Source: Sabellastarte sp. h YS-2021
Lineage: Eukaryota > Annelida > Polychaeta > Sabellida > Sabellidae
Assembly: GCA_964017235.1 (NCBI GenBank)
Contig: OZ024936.1
Coordinates: forward strand, 94,710,537 to 94,774,536
Reading direction: 5' to 3'
Length of the DNA stretch: 64,000 nucleotides
The notes beneath the pieces were generated by a model. It saw only the letters and a program-made list of their open reading frames with translations. It was not told the origin of the DNA and ran no database searches. Shown in pieces: positions 19,073-30,016 of the stretch (positions are counted from its first letter, which is position 1; every line of letters begins with the position of its first letter). A program made the translations under genes and the position numbers.

Positions 19073-20464
19073 CTAAAAATTAAACAATAATTGAAACTGT
19101 AATGAATATCTCTCATTGTTATTTACTTCACTGTTTTATTCATATCTACATATCGACTGTAATTAATAAAATTGTCTTAGGGCCAATAATTAAAAGTTAA
19201 CCTGGAAACTACTTGAATGTCTGAAAAAGAGGCAATTGCGGACCACTGCAAAACCAAGGGATAATAAGTTTAGTTATAAAGGTAAATATTCAACCTAAAA
19301 ATGTATATTTTCACTCAACGAAATATAACAATATTTTAAAGTTTATGAAACTCCATTCTTTGTATGTTTTATGGATGCCTCAAAGGCTTTTCACTGATGT
19401 ATAAATGGGAAGATACTGAATGGAGGACCAACAAAGCATGCCTGAGTATATTATCCTGATTAAGCTAATGATATATACAATACACAATGGAACAGTTTTT
19501 ATTCAGAGATATAATTATTTATTATTAAACTCACCTGCTTGGTCTCCACTACTGCATCTTTTGTTTCCTCTGTGAGTAGCTCTGCAATACCAGAAACACA
19601 AATTTTGAATATATATCTGTGCATCTTTTTCAGTTCAGTTGTAAACTTAGTGCATTGAACTTACTTTTCACTTACAGTACATGAAACAACTTGTTTACTT
19701 TTGAAGTTATCCTTTTTTTCCTGTTGCCTTTAATGATTTCAAGAACATACTTCAATTTTTTGCATGCAGACATTGGAATTTGTGTCAATGACATATGTGT
19801 GTAGTCTGTTATGTACATGTGGATAAATGAAGACTACTGAAGACCTACTATTCAGTTCTATGTTGGGCCAGTTCATAGTGCACGAGTTATATGCTGTTTT
19901 ATATCTGTCTGCAAAAGCCTATCCACCATAGTCTCCCCTGTCACCCATGTTAACTTTCTTCTTGGTATGACCTGTATATGTCAATGAATTAACGTTAATG
20001 ACCTTGTTGTAAGTTCAGTTGCGCCATAGAGTCTGTCAATTGATAAAAGGTCACATTAGATTAGTTGACATTATGGTGGCCCCTTGTCATTCATCTCGAG
20101 TATCTGGTAGAGGAAGCTTAAACACATTGATAAAGCAGCCATCACTAACCTTGCTCTTATAGTTACAGGTGCAATTTTGGCATTAAAGTCTCACATGAGT
20201 ATATCTGAGTTTAAGTTACCAAAAGTGATATTGAAGAATAAAAAGTGACAAACCGTCTAATTTAATGATAATCTCTGCAGTCGCTAAACCAACAGCAGTG
20301 CCAGTAGCAACAGCTCCAGTTCCAAGTGCAACACCTGTAGCAATCGCTGCACCTACTGTTGCCACAGGTATAAGTGGGGCTAGAGCTACAGCACCAATTC
20401 CTGCTGCTCCTATCGAAAGGGCTACTTGAATCTTTCTGAATTTGTTCTTGTCTTCGTCACTCAT
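17939..20464 (-). CDS. Ankyrin-repeat mono-ADP-ribosyltransferase with hydrophobic Ala/Gly N-terminus (3 coding exons)
   Basis: Predicted exons on the minus strand: 20464-20254, 19581-19535, 19072-17939. Phases agree (1, then 0) and give about 463 codons ending in TGA. Exon 1 starts MSDEDKNKF and encodes an Ala/Gly/Val-rich hydrophobic stretch of about 45 residues with GxxxG-like spacing, probably membrane-inserting. Exon 3 opens with ankyrin-type repeats (WSVLHQAVYWDN, GKTPVELAKD) and ends in an ART domain: Arg in SYRGTTLS (about 18255), FTSSSLEE (about 18190) and EKELLYPSG (about 18035), i.e. the R-S-ExE triad of arginine-specific transferases that move ADP-ribose from NAD+ to protein. The acceptor TTTTCCAG at 20493 suggests an upstream noncoding exon. 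The exon 1 donor (G/GTTTGT) is weak and is the least certain joint. Confidence 0.75.
19535..19581 (-). CDS. ART gene, exon 2 (47 bp)
   Basis: Bounded by ATTGCAG acceptor and CAG/GTGAGT donor. Encodes ELLTEETKDAVVETKQ when joined to the last base of exon 1. The length preserves frame between exons 1 and 3. Confidence 0.6.
20254..20464 (-). CDS. ART gene, exon 1 (hydrophobic Ala/Gly-rich N-terminus)
   Basis: ATG at 20464-20462, just downstream of a TTTTCCAG acceptor. A short charged start, then a hydrophobic Ala/Gly/Val/Pro-rich region (IGAAGIGAVALAPL and GVALGTGAVATGTAVGLAT). Could form a hairpin membrane segment; it loosely recalls glycine-zipper or ISG12-like segments, which I cannot confirm. 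Confidence 0.65.
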
Positions 20465-20504
20465 GATGATGGCAATGATTGGCAAATATAAGCTGGAAAA
20501 CAAT

Positions 20505-21419
20505 CACTTCAATATGTTAACAGGTTGCTTTTGTTGACTGTATTCATTAGCCGTATATTGCATATGTCTTTACGTTGATACAATGGGGATATGAGAGTTC
20601 TTAGAGAAAAAGAACAGACAACTTTGTCCCACCACATAGTTGGTCTGCTGGTTAGTTCAAATTAATTTAAGATTTTTAAAAGGTTTATATATCAGATGCA
20701 ACTTTTACTGAATCAAACCACTAAGAAGTCAGCCCCTGTAAGCATCAGTGCCCAAGAAATGTTTGCGCCTTGAAAAATTCGCCCCCAGTATAAAAGAAAC
20801 AATAAAAATGGTCTAAATAATCTTACCACCAAGTCATTATAACGGTGACAAATTTTAAAGTAATTTTTAAAGTATAATAAGTGTATACTGTATATATTGG
20901 ACTGATACCATCAATTTCTTTTACCCTGCCCTGTCTTTGGCCACTTTTTATGGTAAAAGTATTGACAGTGTCATTTATGCAAAAGAGTCTCCAGGAGTTC
21001 CTCATTCTTTGATGCTGGGGTCATATCTTTTGTGAGGTTTGTTTAACATTTGATCCTGCTTTCTGGGCATCAAAAAGCAAGAAATGCTCTTTAATATCTG
21101 CTATTTTTTTCAATAATCTCTACGAGTATAGCTTATAATTTTATCATTTCATAAACTTGAACTTTTTTTATATTATTGCTATTAAAAGTTAATTATTTAA
21201 CAATGTAATATTTAAAATTTTTTAACAAAATATGTCTCACAAGTTATTCTATAATCAATTGGTAATAAGTCCTAAAATATGATTAGTTAAAATCAATTTG
21301 ACTTTTAGCTCATCTAAACAATTAAAAACAAACATAAAGTAGAAAATACACTACTAACCTACAACAAAGAAGCAATCCAAGTACAATGTCAATTTTCCCA
21401 CATCAACCTGCTTATGTAC
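20505..21419. other. Noncoding stretch upstream of the ART gene
   Basis: AT-rich, candidate site of a noncoding first exon and promoter of the minus-strand ART gene. No clear promoter motif identified. Confidence 0.35.
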
Positions 21420-22135
21420 TAAATAGCAGATATGGTCATATCGGTGAAAGTACCATCAAACAAGATAACCAATTGTGTACTTCAACATCACAATCAATTT
21501 ATCATGTCACTCTTGGACTCATTTGCAATGTCGTCCAAAAATGAAAGTGAACCACGGGGCTTTTTACATGTTTATATGAAAATGATCAATGGCGGATCAA
21601 GTATTTTCAAGAAACAGTAGAGAATAGAGGTCAGCTGTTTGTCACCACACCAGTCACTTTTGTAAAGGGAAACTAGATATTTTGTTTCCAAAATGTTTAT
21701 TAAAAAAGGAACACACATTTCTTCTAGGCATTTATGTTTACAGGTTACAATTCACTCAGATGTATGCTATAAAACTCACTGTTTTTGAAAATCAGGAAAA
21801 AATGGAATTTTTCCAAAAAAAAAATATAGGATGCCATAACCAGTTTATATTTTTTTATATTTTAGAAGTAGTTATATGATTAATGATACATTATATACAA
21901 GGAAATATTTATGTACATGTATATGTTGTTAAGTAATTTACAGAACTTTCTGGAGCTAAGCCTGGGTGAGTCTGCTGTTTGTCACTGAAAGCCCACATGT
22001 GAATTAACTATATTTGCCCAATTTTCATCCGTAGGATATGCATTATAATGAGTCTACAAGTAAAGCCCATAAACCTAGTTTACAGCCAAAGCTATCTTAT
22101 TTTTCATCATCACTAGACCTTTTTTAATAATTTAT
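21420..22135. repeat. Segmental duplication, left copy
   Basis: Matches 22915-23650 with scattered substitutions and small indels: shared ATCGGTGAAAGTACCA, TTGTCCAAAAATGAAAGTGA, GATCAAGTATTTTCAAGAAA and later AAAGCCCACATGTGA. Offset about 1.5 kb, same orientation. Short open frames in the two copies are not preserved as coding. Confidence 0.75.
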
Positions 22136-22914
22136 GAGAAAGTATTTTCAAAGTTGGGTTTGCTGTGCCCCCTTCAATTTGAGGTTGGGGTGTTTATGGC
22201 TATTCACAAGGCAACAGGCATTTTACAGTAGGTTTTGGATCATGGGGCACTTTGGTTTCCCCAAGGTTACCCATCTCCTCAACTTAACACGTGTATCTGC
22301 GTGTGACACTGCCCTTACAGCACTCCACTAAATTTAAAACAATGATCACTTTTGGAGTATATTACAATGAATCATCAAAGATGTTGAAAGCCATGTCCTT
22401 TTTAGAAATAAGTGTAAATTCTTAATTAGTAATATTAGGTATGCTAAATTGGTATTCAAATCATAACTAGAAACTGTCATACCAATGTTTTCCCAGAAAA
22501 GTCAGTCCAGAAGTTGAATTGTTCCAGTCCAGAAGTATAAACCACCTCTTTGAATAGAAGCTTGAGAATTTGCAGAGCTTCAATGTGTGATTCCGTTATT
22601 AATTGGAGAATTGATGATCTGTTCACAGGCACATAACCAGCTTCTGAATGGAATTATTCATTTTGCAAAATTACCAGTCCCAGATTGTATAAATGTGGTA
22701 AGTGGATCCCCGTCAACTGTTAGTAAATGGAAACTGTTTTTCTTTGTAACTTAAATGATGATCAAAAATGTACCTGAGGTGGATATCTGTTAAAATGATT
22801 TGCTTAGAGGTGTGTACGTTACTTGAGAAATGGAATTAATTAATACCCTTAAAGTACACCTGAGATGCAGGCTTCTGTATGGTTTACCAGATCAATGACT
22901 AAATCATAACGATT
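22136..22914. other. Spacer between duplicated segments
   Basis: No gene or clear repeat recognised. Confidence 0.4.
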
Positions 22915-23650
22915 GCACTTATTCTTACTAAGTTGCAGATATATTATCGTATCGGTGAAAGTACCACCAAACAAGATAAGGAAACATGCACTTCAACATG
23001 ACAATCACTTTATCGTGTCATGCTTTGATCATAATTTGCCATGTTGTCCAAAAATGAAAGTGAAAGTCATGTTTTTACATGTTTACATGAAAATGACAAA
23101 TGACAGATCAAGTATTTTCAAGAAATAATACAGGTCAGTAGTTGTCACCATACCAGTCACTTTCATGAAGGGAAAAGAGACATTTTTCTTACCAAAATGC
23201 TGATAAAAGGAACACAGATTTCTTCTAGGCATACATGTTTTCAGGTTACAATTCACTCACATGTACGCTATAAAACCCACTATTTCTCAAAAATGATTAA
23301 AGTGAATATTCAAAAATTGGAGGATGCCATAAAACGTTCATATTTTTTATATTTAGAAGTAGTTATATAATTTATGATACATCATAAACAGAAAAAAATA
23401 TTTATACAAACATATAAAATGTACATACAATATATACAATTCACAGAATGGTTAACTTTTTTGAGCTTAGCCTGGGTGGGTCTGTCATTTGTCATTGAAA
23501 GCCCACATGTGAGTTTATCATATTTACACAAATTTCACCCGTAGAATATACATTATAAAGAGTATACACGTGGAGGCTGTAAACATATCTTACAGCCAAA
23601 GCTATCTTATAGTTCATTATAATGAGACCCTTTCTGAAATATATTGAGAA
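22915..23650. repeat. Segmental duplication, right copy
   Basis: Counterpart of 21420-22135. Divergence looks appreciable, so the duplication is old. Confidence 0.75.
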
Positions 23651-23984
23651 GGCCTCTTTCAATAGGATCTTGACAATTTGCAGAGCAGAGACTGATGCAA
23701 CACTAAATTTAGATATAATTCTGAATATTATATATAATACTGCTGTATATACAACACACACACATTTTCTGTTATTATGCCCTCCTATGTAACACCTCTG
23801 ACCAGACAAATATCAAGCTTTGGCTTTTATATTTATTGATGGGTGTGTTGGGGAATATGTCCTCAATTGAACTTATGGCTGCAGCTGACACACCTTCAAC
23901 ATTTCACGAACATGAACACCGATTGCATCCTGTAAGCTTTAGTCTATTGCTGGTACGTGTTTAAGATATTTTATCTTGCATTTA

Positions 23985-24130
23985 TATACACCAGATATCT
24001 TCACCAGTTCACAGGGCATTCTCAGTATCTTGCAATGATAAGGTTTAATCTCAGGGCTGTTGAAAAACGTTGAATAACAACATAGACATTTACATAGAAA
24101 ATTCTTTTTATCACACATTCCTGCCTCCTT
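23985..24130. repeat. Foldback family B fragment
   Basis: CACCAGATATCTTCACC, GGCATTCTCAGTAT and ATCTCAGGGCTGTTGAAAA match the interior of the 28546-29207 foldback element. Termini absent. Confidence 0.6.
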
Positions 24131-24240
24131 TATGCAGGATGGCAAATTTATTATTATGTTCTTACTGATTGCTGGAAACAACATAAAGCTAAATAAACTT
24201 GAAAGATTGATAGAAAGCAAAAGCTGTAAGTAAAAGTGCA

Positions 24241-24828
24241 GGGGCGGATTTCATGAAAGGTCTCAGACTTAGCCCAGTCTCAGGCTGAGCCACTGGCTCA
24301 AATCTGAGCCTTTTGGCTCAGCTAAGTCTTTGTCTCAAATGGTTTTCACAGAAGGGGTCTCAGTTGAGACCAAGCTTATCGAATAACCACAGTGGTTTTC
24401 TGTGTCATGTGACCATTTTTTGTAGTCAAAATATTCTACTGATGACATATATGTTCCTTGTTTGACACATATTATCTCTGGTCAAATACCATTTTGGAAT
24501 GGGAAACCTTGTAAACATGTAAAAACACCCAAAGACTACTTCAGGGGGTTGTTTTATATACTTGTACCCTATATTTAGCCATTTCAAATTTTGAAGTGAA
24601 GAAAGAATTATGGCGGCCATATTTGAGCCTTTGTTTACAAAACTTAAGCCCACTTTCTACCAGTCTCAACATTTGAGCCAGTGGCTCAGCCAAAGCTGAG
24701 ACTGAGACCTTTTGTGAAATCCATTAAGGCTGAGCCCATGGGCTCAAGTAAAATATTCCAATAATTTGAGACAAAAGTCTCAAGTTTGAGTCTGAGACCG
24801 GGCTAAGATCTTTCGTGAAATCCGCCCC
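24241..24828. mobile_element. Foldback/MITE-like element, family A (copy 1)
   Basis: Long imperfect terminal inverted repeats: left GGGGCGGATTTCATGAAAGG, right end TTTCGTGAAATCCGCCCC. The arms extend about 150-200 bp with many GGCTGAGC/GCTCAG blocks. The core matches the reverse complement of 60029-60582, a second copy. No transposase; short open frames in the core are incidental. Target-site duplication not obvious. Confidence 0.85.
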
Positions 24829-25207
24829 AGATATATAAAATCTAGTGCATGTATTATCTTTCACTGATTTCATATTGATTGTTGCGAATCTAGTCCATAT
24901 TTAAGTGCATGAAATTATGCACAGAGACTGAGGAGAGGCAGATCAAATTGTTCCTGCCTGGGGCTAATATTTACACAAAAACACTCATTTTGTCAAAAAA
25001 CATGTACATAAATGTTTATTAATCATCAAGCACTGCTACCTGTTGAGAAGTATTAGCTTACCAATATACATGTATTCTAAGGCCTAAACTCATGGAGAAA
25101 AACATCACTGGTTATCCATTTAGAAAGAACCAAAGGTAATTTGGGTAGTGACTTTTTAATTACCTACACATGGACTCGGAGGGCACAGACCAGATCCAAG
25201 GAACATA

Positions 25208-25420
25208 TAACACTCTCGCCTCCCACCCCTGAGGCCGGGGTTCAGTTCCCGGCACGGCCTCAAGTGGGAAAGCTGGCAGTTGCTTGCCGTTGGTCAGCAG
25301 TTTGCAGTCCAGAACCCTGACAAACTGTATATACTGGTTTCCTCTAACCTTCCAACTACCTGTCGTGATATGACCTGTACAGTGTTGAAAGTGATGTAAA
25401 ACCCCAAATAAATAAATAAA
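25208..25420 (+). mobile_element. tRNA-headed SINE, 5' truncated (copy 4)
   Basis: Flanked by a 12-bp target-site duplication CCAAGGAACATA at 25196-25207 and 25421-25432. B box GGTTCAGTTCC and the standard tail are present. Confidence 0.9.
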
Positions 25421-25433
25421 CCAAGGAACATAA

Positions 25434-26435
25434 TTATAAGTTAATGAGGATTATTTTGTATCCAGCCGATGATCCAGATCACTCTCAAAATTTAAAGGGA
25501 TCTAAATTGGATGTGGACTCCGACCTGTCTAATATTTTCAGTATTATCCAGTAGTATTTGTGTAATCTTTCGGTTATGAAAATAATACCTCCTTGGAAGA
25601 TGTAATTAATGAGCATGATTAAAAAAATTCATTATATTTATCATTTTACACAAACTAAATTTTGTCCTAAAACAAAAGGAAAAAAATTTAAGCCTGAAAT
25701 GGGAAAGTTTTCATCCCTGGACAAAAATCTTACTAAAATTCACTCTTGGCATATTTATAGGAGTTATCTATGGAACAATCCCAACTGGCTGCTGATGTAT
25801 GGCCTACCGTCTGCCTGTCAGTGAAATCCTTTATAAACCCTTAGATTCATAGCTCTAAGTAAGGCTAGGGTACGCTATTTAAGGATGATTTTATCCAGAC
25901 CATAGGCTTTTCTGCTCCAGCTTTCTAAAATATTTGGTCCAATAGAAATTTATTATTTAAAACGACACATCAAAAGATACACCTAAGCATATAATAATGA
26001 AGTGTCATAATACTGTTATTACAATGTTGAAGAAACTTTTTTTTTTAATTTTTAATAATTTTAAAAAGATATTAAGCCAAAATGTGCAACAAAATGCTTT
26101 TGTTAAATATAGGTGAATGGCTTCCCTTGGACAACATACACCAGATCAGTGCTGATAATTGTATTTATAAACCCTTCCCATCGCCAAGTGTGCATGTCCT
26201 GCCCTTTTAGTCACAACACTAATGCAAATATGTTATTGGGACTATCAGTGATATTTTGTTTGTTATGAACTACTAATGAGATATCTGAATGCTTCATTGG
26301 TGCACATTTCTAAAGGTTTCTGGTCAATAACTGTGGAGTCAACAGAATCGCACAAAAATATGAACTTTTACAAGCTTATCGTCTTAGTCTTTACGTCCCT
26401 TTAGGCAACTACTGGTAACCTTAATAAATCTTACC
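25434..26435. other. Noncoding stretch
   Basis: No gene found. 25450-25560 (GATCCAGATCAC...) resembles, in reverse, the old repeat at 27.6-28.0 kb. The rest is unassigned. Confidence 0.35.
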
Positions 26436-26439
26436 TGTT

Positions 26440-26600
26440 TTCTGTCAATGTTGTCCTTCTGTCATTGTGCACCTGCTCTTTGGAACTCTTTCCCCCCCGC
26501 CAAATAAGAAGCAGCCCCTCTGTCACTTCTTTCATGAAACATATGAAAACTCATCTCTTTACCTCTAGTTTCCCTATTATTCTCCTTCCCTTAGGTCACA
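26440..26600 (+). pseudogene. LINE pol C-terminal tail remnant
   Basis: Reads CAPALWNSFPP then, after a shift in a C run at 26490, RQIRSSPSVTSFMKHMKTHLF. This is the typical end of CR1/L2-like LINE pol proteins (APTLWNSLP..IR....L..FK..LKTHLF). Only the tail is present. Confidence 0.75.
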
Positions 26601-26608
26601 CTGGGAAC

Positions 26609-27217
26609 TGGACAATTCGGACCATTGCCAAGGCAGCCCTCGGCAAATCGGCCTCATAAAAACTCGGCCCTGGACAAGTTGGCCCCCAGGTTGAAAAGAA
26701 ATAAAATGTAATACAATAAGGGTACTTTTGTAGCACTTAATCTCCATCATATGGAAGACTCTAAGACTGATATATATTTAGTATGTACAGTACATCAGGT
26801 GAGCATGCATTAGGTTATTAAAAACAAATAGTGGCATAATCACATTATATCAATGGTGAAAACTACTTCAGTGATATTTAGCAAAAGTACTATTAGGATA
26901 TATCAAAGATTTTTGGATACTTTAATCAATATCCTTTATCCTCTGTCCATTATTCACTCATGTTAGTTTTAATAATTGTGCAATTGATTTAGTAGACATT
27001 AAATGCTATAAGAAACTTTATCAAATCACAGTCTTATTAGATGGTGATTTTTGTCATTTGTATGACATATTCTCTTTGAGAGTACAGTAATTTGCAGGGG
27101 GGGGGGGGGGGGGCTATTTGACTAAGGTATTTTTTCCTGGTGGCCGATTGGACTAGGGTATTTTATTTTGGGGGCCGATTTGATGGGGGCTGATTTGGCA
27201 AAGGGCCAAGTTGTCTA
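26609..27217. mobile_element. Foldback/MITE-like element, family C
   Basis: Left end TGGACAATTCGGACCATTGCC pairs imperfectly with the reverse complement of the right end (GGCAAAGGGCCAAGTTGTCTA). GGCC-containing blocks (CGGCCCTGG, GGCCCCCAGG / CCTGGTGGCCGA) continue inward for about 90 bp. A poly-G run sits at about 27097-27114. Half of a related element is at 12546. Confidence 0.7.
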
Positions 27218-27639
27218 TGATTCATCACACCCATATCCCTGGAATACCGACCTCAAGCCCCGTTGATTCATCCAAATGATTAATATTTTTGTTGACTTAG
27301 TACACTGAGTTCCCCATTGTGGGGAAGATATTACACCTGCAAAGCAGTAGATTAGATTAGATTAAAATACTCTGATTAAAGTTATGACTGAGACTAAGTC
27401 CAGGGGTAAGTCTATGATCCTTTGTGAAACCACTGCCTGGGTTATTTATACAGTAAAGACCAATTTTTGCCCACCATTAGTCAATCAAGGTCAACAATGT
27501 TTGCTGTGTACACATTGTACACTCCCGGTATGTCATTCAGATCATCCTCATCAGACTACTGGGTTTGCTATGCTGATTTTCAATGCTTGTATTGAGTTGA
27601 AATTTCTAACTCCAACTTGGCTTTCTATATTGAAAGATT

Positions 27640-27985
27640 GTTACCTGAGCCAAGGAAATATTATTTTTAAGATTGCTTTTCTGTCTGTTTGTCCATCTGA
27701 ATGTTTGTCTGTTTGTTTGTTAGCAGGATTACTACTGATTAAAAATACTACTGGCTGGATGCTGATGAAAAAATAGAAGATGGGTCTTGGTACAACTTAG
27801 ATCCCATTAAGTTTTGATAGTGACCTGGATCACCACCTGGATACAAAATATTAAAGATCTGGATTTTCTCATTTACTTTTTACTGAGCTGTTTTGTTTTA
27901 GAAGAGAGAGATAAGGTTCCTCTATAAACAGTATATGCCTTGACTGAGGTCTGCACTCTACGAGTGTCCTTGTTTTGTGAATGTG
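27640..27985 (+). repeat. Old dispersed repeat with CTGTCTGTTTGT and GAGGTCTGCACTC ends
   Basis: A CTGT/GTTT-rich start, a middle on the lines of GCAGGATTACT...ACTACTGGCTGG, and a GAGGTCTGCACTCTACGAGTG end. A second, shorter copy is at 35085-35265 (CAGAGATGTGCACTGTCTGAGTGC). The kind of repeat is common in invertebrate genomes; its class is not known to me. Confidence 0.45.
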
Positions 27986-28545
27986 ACAAGGGATAATCAC
28001 AGAAATCTAGTTATGTCCTTGTGTTGGGTGTAGACAAGTATTTCAAATGTGCCAATGAAGTAATTCTAGTCTACTCCTTTTAAAATGGCATCGTAATTCT
28101 AATGATACTTTTATAAAGATTAATCTCCATTAAAAGACTTACTCTAGGTGAAGAATGCAGAAAAGAAGAAAACCGTACTCGTACAACCAGAGGCAAGGCG
28201 GGGTCAGCACCATAGAAAAAAAAAACAGGAAAAAAACCAGAAACTAGCCAGATCTTAGACTTGTCTGCTTTGTCATCAACAATTATTTGGAATTCATAAG
28301 GCACTCATATAGGTCAGGACATACAAGCTCATCAGACAGCAGTATGCAAATGTAAAATATCGTACATGTAAGAGTGAATTATTCAAACTAAAGCTTTATC
28401 ATGTAAACATAACTTGAGCCTTTAGCAAGGCTAGATACAGATGTGCTGTATACATCAATAGAAGGGGAGTTTTTACAAAGCTTCTGGTTTTGTTGCATTA
28501 TCATGATTATGCAGCCACAAAAATGATGGAAAAATTGCATGTTAT

Positions 28546-29207
28546 AGCCAGGTCACACTGTGGCGATTTTATTGGTGAATATGCGCGATCCTGAAATTCT
28601 TGCCTGTTGGTAGCAATTTCTTGGTCCATCTTCAATGTTATCCAGATTCACCATGGATCGTCATCTGGCTATGACAGTTTCAAACTGTTCAAAACTATCG
28701 CCGGTATTTGCCAATTTTTGGCGTTTTTTTAGTTCGCCATGAGAATTCGCCACTATTGGTAGCAGATTCTTCTATATCGTAGCTCTGTGGTAGGACATTT
28801 GCCAGCAAATCGTACTACCTTCTTGTTCTCAGTAAATTCGCCAGATATTCTTCCTTGTTCTCAACTGGTTCTTCCTTTTTGTGAAAGATTCTTCAAAGAT
28901 CACATTCATTCTCCCCACCTGTAGCTAATTCATGGACAATTGTAGTCAAATCACCAGATATCTTCACCTTCGTAGGGTATTCTCAGTATATTCTCAGTGT
29001 ATTCTTGCTTTGTTGAGGGTTCATCTCAGGACAGTCGAAAAGCATCGTAGAACATCGTAGAAGGGTTGTAGAAGAATGAAGATCTTTTATCATGTGACCA
29101 CACTTTCCCGCTTTTTTTTGGCGAATTCTGGCGAATTTGCAGTCGCCTCTAGTCTTCTATATTCGCAGATATCATCGTAGCACCCTCGCCACTGTGTGAC
29201 CTGGGCT
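28546..29207. mobile_element. Foldback/MITE-like element, family B (full copy)
   Basis: Terminal inverted repeats AGCCAGGTCACACTGTGGCGA (left) and, on the opposite strand of the right end, AGCCCAGGTCACACAGTGGCGA. The interior has many TCGTAG/TTCGCC words and no coding. Related decayed copies at 52189-52640 and 23985-24130. Confidence 0.85.
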
Positions 29208-29487
29208 TTAGAAACTGGAACTTTCACTGGCGGCTCTAAGTATGGATACATTTATTTATTTATTTACCCATTTATTTATTTTGTGTTCTTTTGGTAAAAT
29301 ATGGCTTTGGTACTGTTGAAGTAAAATGGTGGATAACAAAACATCCCTAAATACATCACTCATGAAGAAGAACAATATGATACTATTGTAACATATCCAT
29401 ATAACATTGGGGTCTGTGGTTTCAGTATGCTATATCTCTGGGTTCTGATTTTTTCTTTCTCCCTTTATGGCCCAAGCAACTAATACT

Positions 29488-30016
29488 CCATTCACACTAC
29501 AGGCAGGGAAAACTCCCTGTCTATAAAGCTACATTTCCATGTAGGCAGGAGTGGGTCACGATTTCCATCTGCCGTTTACAGGTCACGGAAAAAATCAGTC
29601 AGGGAGAGATTAAAAATGATAGGCTCCAAAACCTGCAGACTTCTACCACTATCCACAGCCATGACCCGTGGAGATGGAAACACTTCTTACCATTTGTGTA
29701 GGTGTTGATTTTTACCGTGACCCGCGTACATGGAAACATGGCTTTACATTGTTTAAAATTTCCACCTCTGATTTCGGAAACCATGGGCATTTGCAGACAA
29801 AGGTGAGCATGCACAGAGGAATTTCTTTGCTACAGTAACTGAAGGTGTGGTTCACGGTGTACATAAGGTTGTGACTTGGTCATCTTTTCGTGTAACATGG
29901 CGACATAAGGTGAGTGACGGTTTTGCCACTGTCTCACAAGGTCGCATACGAACCCTCGGACAGTAGTTGAAGGACAGGGGTATTTCACCAAATCCCTATA
30001 ACCGTAGTGAGAATGG
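29488..30016. mobile_element. Foldback/MITE-like element, family D
   Basis: Left end CCATTCACACTAC pairs with right end GTAGTGAGAATGG. A second, internal inverted pair: CTACATTTCCATGTAGGC...GGGTCACG (29527-29560) against CGTGACCCGCGTACATGGAAACATGG (29718-29743). No coding capacity. Confidence 0.65.

Noticed and set aside
21432-21620. Pair of similar short open frames with 22913-23128
   Set aside because: Part of a diverged noncoding duplication; indels shift the frames.
24426-24653. Minus-strand open frame similar to one at 60193-60429
   Set aside because: Similarity is explained by the shared foldback core; the frames are not preserved as proteins.
27384-27776. Open frame of 130 codons
   Set aside because: Overlaps the CTGT/GTTT-rich old repeat; translation is low complexity (Cys/Ser/Leu).
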